A stretch of 21,895 nt of DNA from Silene noctiflora (taxonomy: Eukaryota; Streptophyta; Magnoliopsida; Caryophyllales; Caryophyllaceae). Of this stretch, positions 19,616 to 21,895 are shown piece after piece. The stretch is from positions 57,134 through 79,028 of the forward strand of contig VHZZ01002744.1 of NCBI GenBank assembly GCA_009801015.1, given 5' to 3'. The stretch's first letter is position 1. Each line of letters opens with the position of its first letter. A program made the translations under genes and the position numbers. Under the pieces are notes generated by a model. It searched no databases and had not been told where the DNA came from. It was given only the letters and a program-made list of their open reading frames with translations.

Positions 19616-20587
19616 CCCCCTCCCTTGTAATTATAAGACACAAAATCCTAGATAGATAATCTTAGCCTAATTTATGCAAGTTTCCTTAATTATTCCCTTA
19701 ATTACTCTCTAATCTTAGCTTAATCCTTCAACAATTTAGCTTAGTTTTGGGTTCTTGTTTTAGTAGATAGTTCTAGAATTGGGTTGTAATCAAGGATTCA
19801 AGAATTCTTTGCCTTAATCAATCAAAGTTTGTGTCTTTGGTATAATCCTCTTCTTNTTTCTCTTTATTAATCATTTGTTTGCATTTGTTCTTCATCCTTG
19901 TGTTGTTTATTGTTAGTATCATGTTTGTTGCTTGTTTTCTCCCATTTCCTCCCTGTTGTGTTGTGTTTTCATTCAATATGTGTGAGTAGTCTCCCTTCTA
20001 GGATGAAAGGGGGAGCCTTTGCGATTTTTTAGGGGTGCTTTGGCATAGATTAAGGGTAATTCTTAGTTTGTTCTCTTATACAATTTGTTATGCTTGCATA
20101 GTGTTTGATGAAATGCCTAAATGAGTAATTTGGACCATTTCTTCCATCAATCAACATGTTGGGTGAGTAGCTTGACTTGTTATAGGATTAATCAACAAAT
20201 TGTGGGGTTGGGTCGGTTAAATGAGTAAGTTAATCAACCTTGAACCGATTNTGAGATTTATATCGAGAGATTAGATTTCCTTTNGTTAGCAACCCNGATA
20301 ACCCTTAGTTTNTGCCTATTTTNGCCCTTTGCATCACTTTGGTGAACCCTTGCATCCTAGTTCCTTTCCTTCATTGTTGAATCGCTTTAGTTATCGCTTA
20401 TTTGCCTTTATTTGTCNTAGGTTGCATGCTAGACTTGCTTTTATTCCAAAACCCCTTCTTTCGTGTGAGCTATACTAGATAGTTAACAACTTATCTTAGA
20501 GCCGACTACCATCCTTTGGGTTCGACCCTCGTAAGCTACAACGATCACTCGTCTGCTTGCGAGGTTACAAATTTAAATCTTCTATCA

Positions 20588-20592
20588 AGTAG
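20588..20592. repeat. right target-site duplication AGTAG of the family A solo LTR
   Basis: AGTAG follows TTCTATCA, and LARD LTR sequence resumes at once (TAAAGGTCTTATG, compared with TAAATGTCTTGCG in the left LTR). Confidence 0.93.
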
Positions 20593-20752
20593 TAAAGGTC
20601 TTATGTGGTTTGAATAGAGCACGTATCATCTTTCATTTGAGTCCGTTTTGGTATTGATCATATCGACACTAGGGGTGAGATGCAAAGCACCTAGTATCGA
20701 TATGATTGGCAGGATTGATGTGACCATTCGTATTTATGGTGAGATGCAAGCC

Positions 20753-20757
20753 ATAAG
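20753..20757. repeat. predicted left target-site duplication ATAAG of the second family C element
   Basis: ATAAG directly precedes TGTAATACTACGG. The left LTR continues here as CCATAAGTACGC, so the break is exact. The right copy is outside the window. Confidence 0.6.
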
Positions 20758-21895
20758 TGTAATACTACGGTTTTCTGTACCTTTAGCTACTCGATCGAGT
20801 ATGGCTTACTCCATCGAGTAAGTAAGTGTGGTTTGTAGTCAGAGTCTGTTTGTTAGTTACTCGATTGAGTATTTTTGTCACTTGATCGAGTAGAGGTCAC
20901 TCGATCGAGTAAGTCTGTCTTACGGTTGTAATTAGTCGGGCTTTGTTAATAACGCGAGATTAATATGTTGATTTCAATCGACGGTTTTTTTTCATTAATC
21001 ATAATACGTACTTTCACAAAAACCTTTCAAAAACAAAAAGGGAGATCTTGCTTTGCTTTCCTCGCGTTATTTGCAAATCCAAGAGCTTGGGTCGTCGGTT
21101 TCCGGTGTCGTTTGCGTCATCTTGTTCCTTGTCTCGAGGGTTATGTTGTTTGATTAATGTTGGGTAAACCCTAATCGGGTGTTGTAGGGGTTTTGGGGGT
21201 TTATGGTGGTGTGATTGTGATTGTGTAATTGTATGTCATATAGGAGGTGAATTCGTAGAGGATCGTTTCTGAGCATTGATTGATACGTGGTGATTGTTGT
21301 TTAGGTAGAGTTTCCCTACTCAGTTGTTGATTTGTTTTGCATTTTGTATGATTATTGTATTGTATATGTTGTGTGGTTTGTATGCGGAGATTGGCGGTGG
21401 TATGGTGTTGTGGTGTTGCGAGGTGCGTCCTCGGCTGAGTGGAGTCACTTGCGGGAGTGGCTTCACGCCCTTGATTTGCCCTCCGTGGGAACCCGCCACG
21501 GGAGGGGATGTGCACATTAAGGAACAGGGTTATTCGATTGGATTTGATGAGCGGGGCTTAGGTGGGAACGGCTGCGGTCCCCCACTGGCAGGGCTACACG
21601 CCTTAGGTGTGTAGTCAGTGATGTGGAGTGATGTGGAGTGACGGAGGAGGTGGTGTGGTTGGATGTATTATTGCCTTTAATTGTTGTTTTTGGATATCAG
21701 TAACTGACCCCGATATTGTGTTGTAATCTGTGATGATCCATTCGGGGATGGTGTGCAGTTGTTGAGCAGGTAATCTAGCAGACACATGGGATGGCTGAGA
21801 ATTCACCACGAGTCTAGAGTCTTCCGCTGAGTTCTGTCGTAGTTGGTCTTAGTTTGATACTTCTTCTTTGAGACGTTTGTATTTCTTTTGGTTTG
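20758..21895 (+). mobile_element. family C LTR (Tekay-like), plus strand, cut by the window end
   Basis: It starts TGTAATACTACGG with no decay and shares its order of blocks with the reverse complement of 9178-10554. These are CTACTCG palindromes, GATGTGCACATTAA, GAGCGGGGCTTAG, the CTGCGGTCCCC block, GGCAGGGCTACAC, TGTGTAGTCA and GATCCATTCGGGGATGG. Comparison with the 1377-bp copy suggests a few hundred bases are missing at the right. Whether it is a solo LTR or the 5' LTR of a whole element cannot be told from this window. The small open frames here (20965-21153, 21324-21614 and antisense) are not genes. Confidence 0.85.
20789..20910 (+). repeat. array of five ACTCGATCGAGT-type palindromes in the second family C LTR
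   Basis: Copies start at 20789, 20808, 20859, 20880 and 20899, stepping 19, 51, 21 and 19 bp. Those at 20789 and 20899 are perfect palindromes. The gap of about 50 bp after the first pair is also present in the other copy (52 bp), so the layout is a family trait. A clean TATA box is not seen at the matching distance. Confidence 0.85.

Larger units (their letters stand above)
18934..20587 (+). mobile_element. solo LTR, family A (Athila/Tat-like)
   Basis: This 1654-bp unit runs from TGATAAGTGC to TTCTATCA, with TG...CA ends and AGTAG on both sides. The start, the block TTGCAGGAATTGGTGCGGATT and the closing GGGTTCGACCCTCGTAAGCTAC to ATCA resemble Athila/Tat-type LTR ends as I remember them. U3 carries five hairpin repeats (19156-19549) and a strong TATA box at 19608. 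Seven undetermined bases (N) lie at 19856, 20251, 20284, 20296, 20312, 20323 and 20417. There is no internal domain, so it is a recombination remnant. The repeats it shares with the Athila interior at 2175-2666 suggest the same lineage. Confidence 0.85.
16989..20757 (+). repeat. right LTR of the LARD-like element, interrupted and cut off
   Basis: It aligns with the left LTR from its first base. The LTR sequence is 16989-18933 and 20588-20757, with the family A solo LTR between. It stops at 20757, where a family C LTR begins. The part equivalent to 12960-13635 of the left LTR is missing from the window and should follow the family C element. Sister-LTR comparison fixes both insertion points to the base. 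Confidence 0.88.
10847..21895 (+). mobile_element. non-autonomous LTR retrotransposon, LARD-like, right end outside the window
   Basis: Two long direct repeats start TGTAACACCCACG at 10847 and 16989. The first is followed by an initiator tRNA-Met primer site and the second is preceded by a purine tract. Between them lie about 3.3 kb with no gag, protease, reverse transcriptase or integrase. Long LTRs (2.8 kb) around a coding-free interior of this size fit a large retrotransposon derivative mobilised by an autonomous partner. TTCTG at 10842-10846 should be its target-site duplication; the right copy is outside the window. By eye the two LTRs differ at roughly 5-7% of positions in the stretches I compared, so the insertion is not recent. 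Confidence 0.82.

Overview
This window is repeat-rich DNA from a flowering plant. It holds nested LTR retrotransposons and no host gene that I can recognise. The evidence is an Athila-lineage Ty3/gypsy gag-pol with the ATHILA ORF-1 protein found only in plants, TG...CA long terminal repeats, a primer-binding site matching plant initiator tRNA-Met, and 5-bp target-site duplications. The species cannot be placed from sequence alone.

Layout. (1) Bases 1-10846 are the interior of an old Athila-like element read on the minus strand. From right to left it has a 5' leader (10846-8731), gag (8730-6569), protease (6566-6075), reverse transcriptase (5805-4785), RNase H (4735-4327), integrase (4193-2968), a spacer with GC-rich hairpin repeats (2967-2024), ORF-1 (2023-282) and a 3' non-coding tail. 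All the genes are broken by stops or frameshifts. (2) A 1377-bp solo LTR (family C, Tekay-like, minus) sits in that leader at 9178-10554 with duplication AGGAT. (3) From 10847 to past the window end is a second element on the plus strand: a 2789-bp left LTR, a tRNA-Met primer site, about 3.3 kb of interior with no gag or pol, a polypurine tract and a right LTR from 16989. It looks like a non-autonomous large retrotransposon derivative (LARD). (4) The right LTR was hit twice: by a 1654-bp solo LTR (family A, Athila-like, 18934-20587, duplication AGTAG) and by a second family C LTR (20758 to the end, plus strand). The intact left LTR shows both empty sites.

Main observations. All three LTR families carry a tandem array of short palindromes just upstream of a TATA-like box: about 90-bp units with CCCAGCCGG/CCGGCTGGG arms in family A, 20-bp units in the LARD, and 19-bp units with ACTCGATCGAGT in family C. 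The family A type of array is also inside the Athila interior, between pol and ORF-1, followed about 70 bp later by TATAAA and a CA-rich leader into the ORF-1 ATG. I infer that ORF-1 had its own U3-like internal promoter. That is the most interesting signal here.

Order of events: the Athila element came first; the LARD and the left family C element inserted into it; family A and the second family C element later inserted into the LARD right LTR. No functional element remains in the window.
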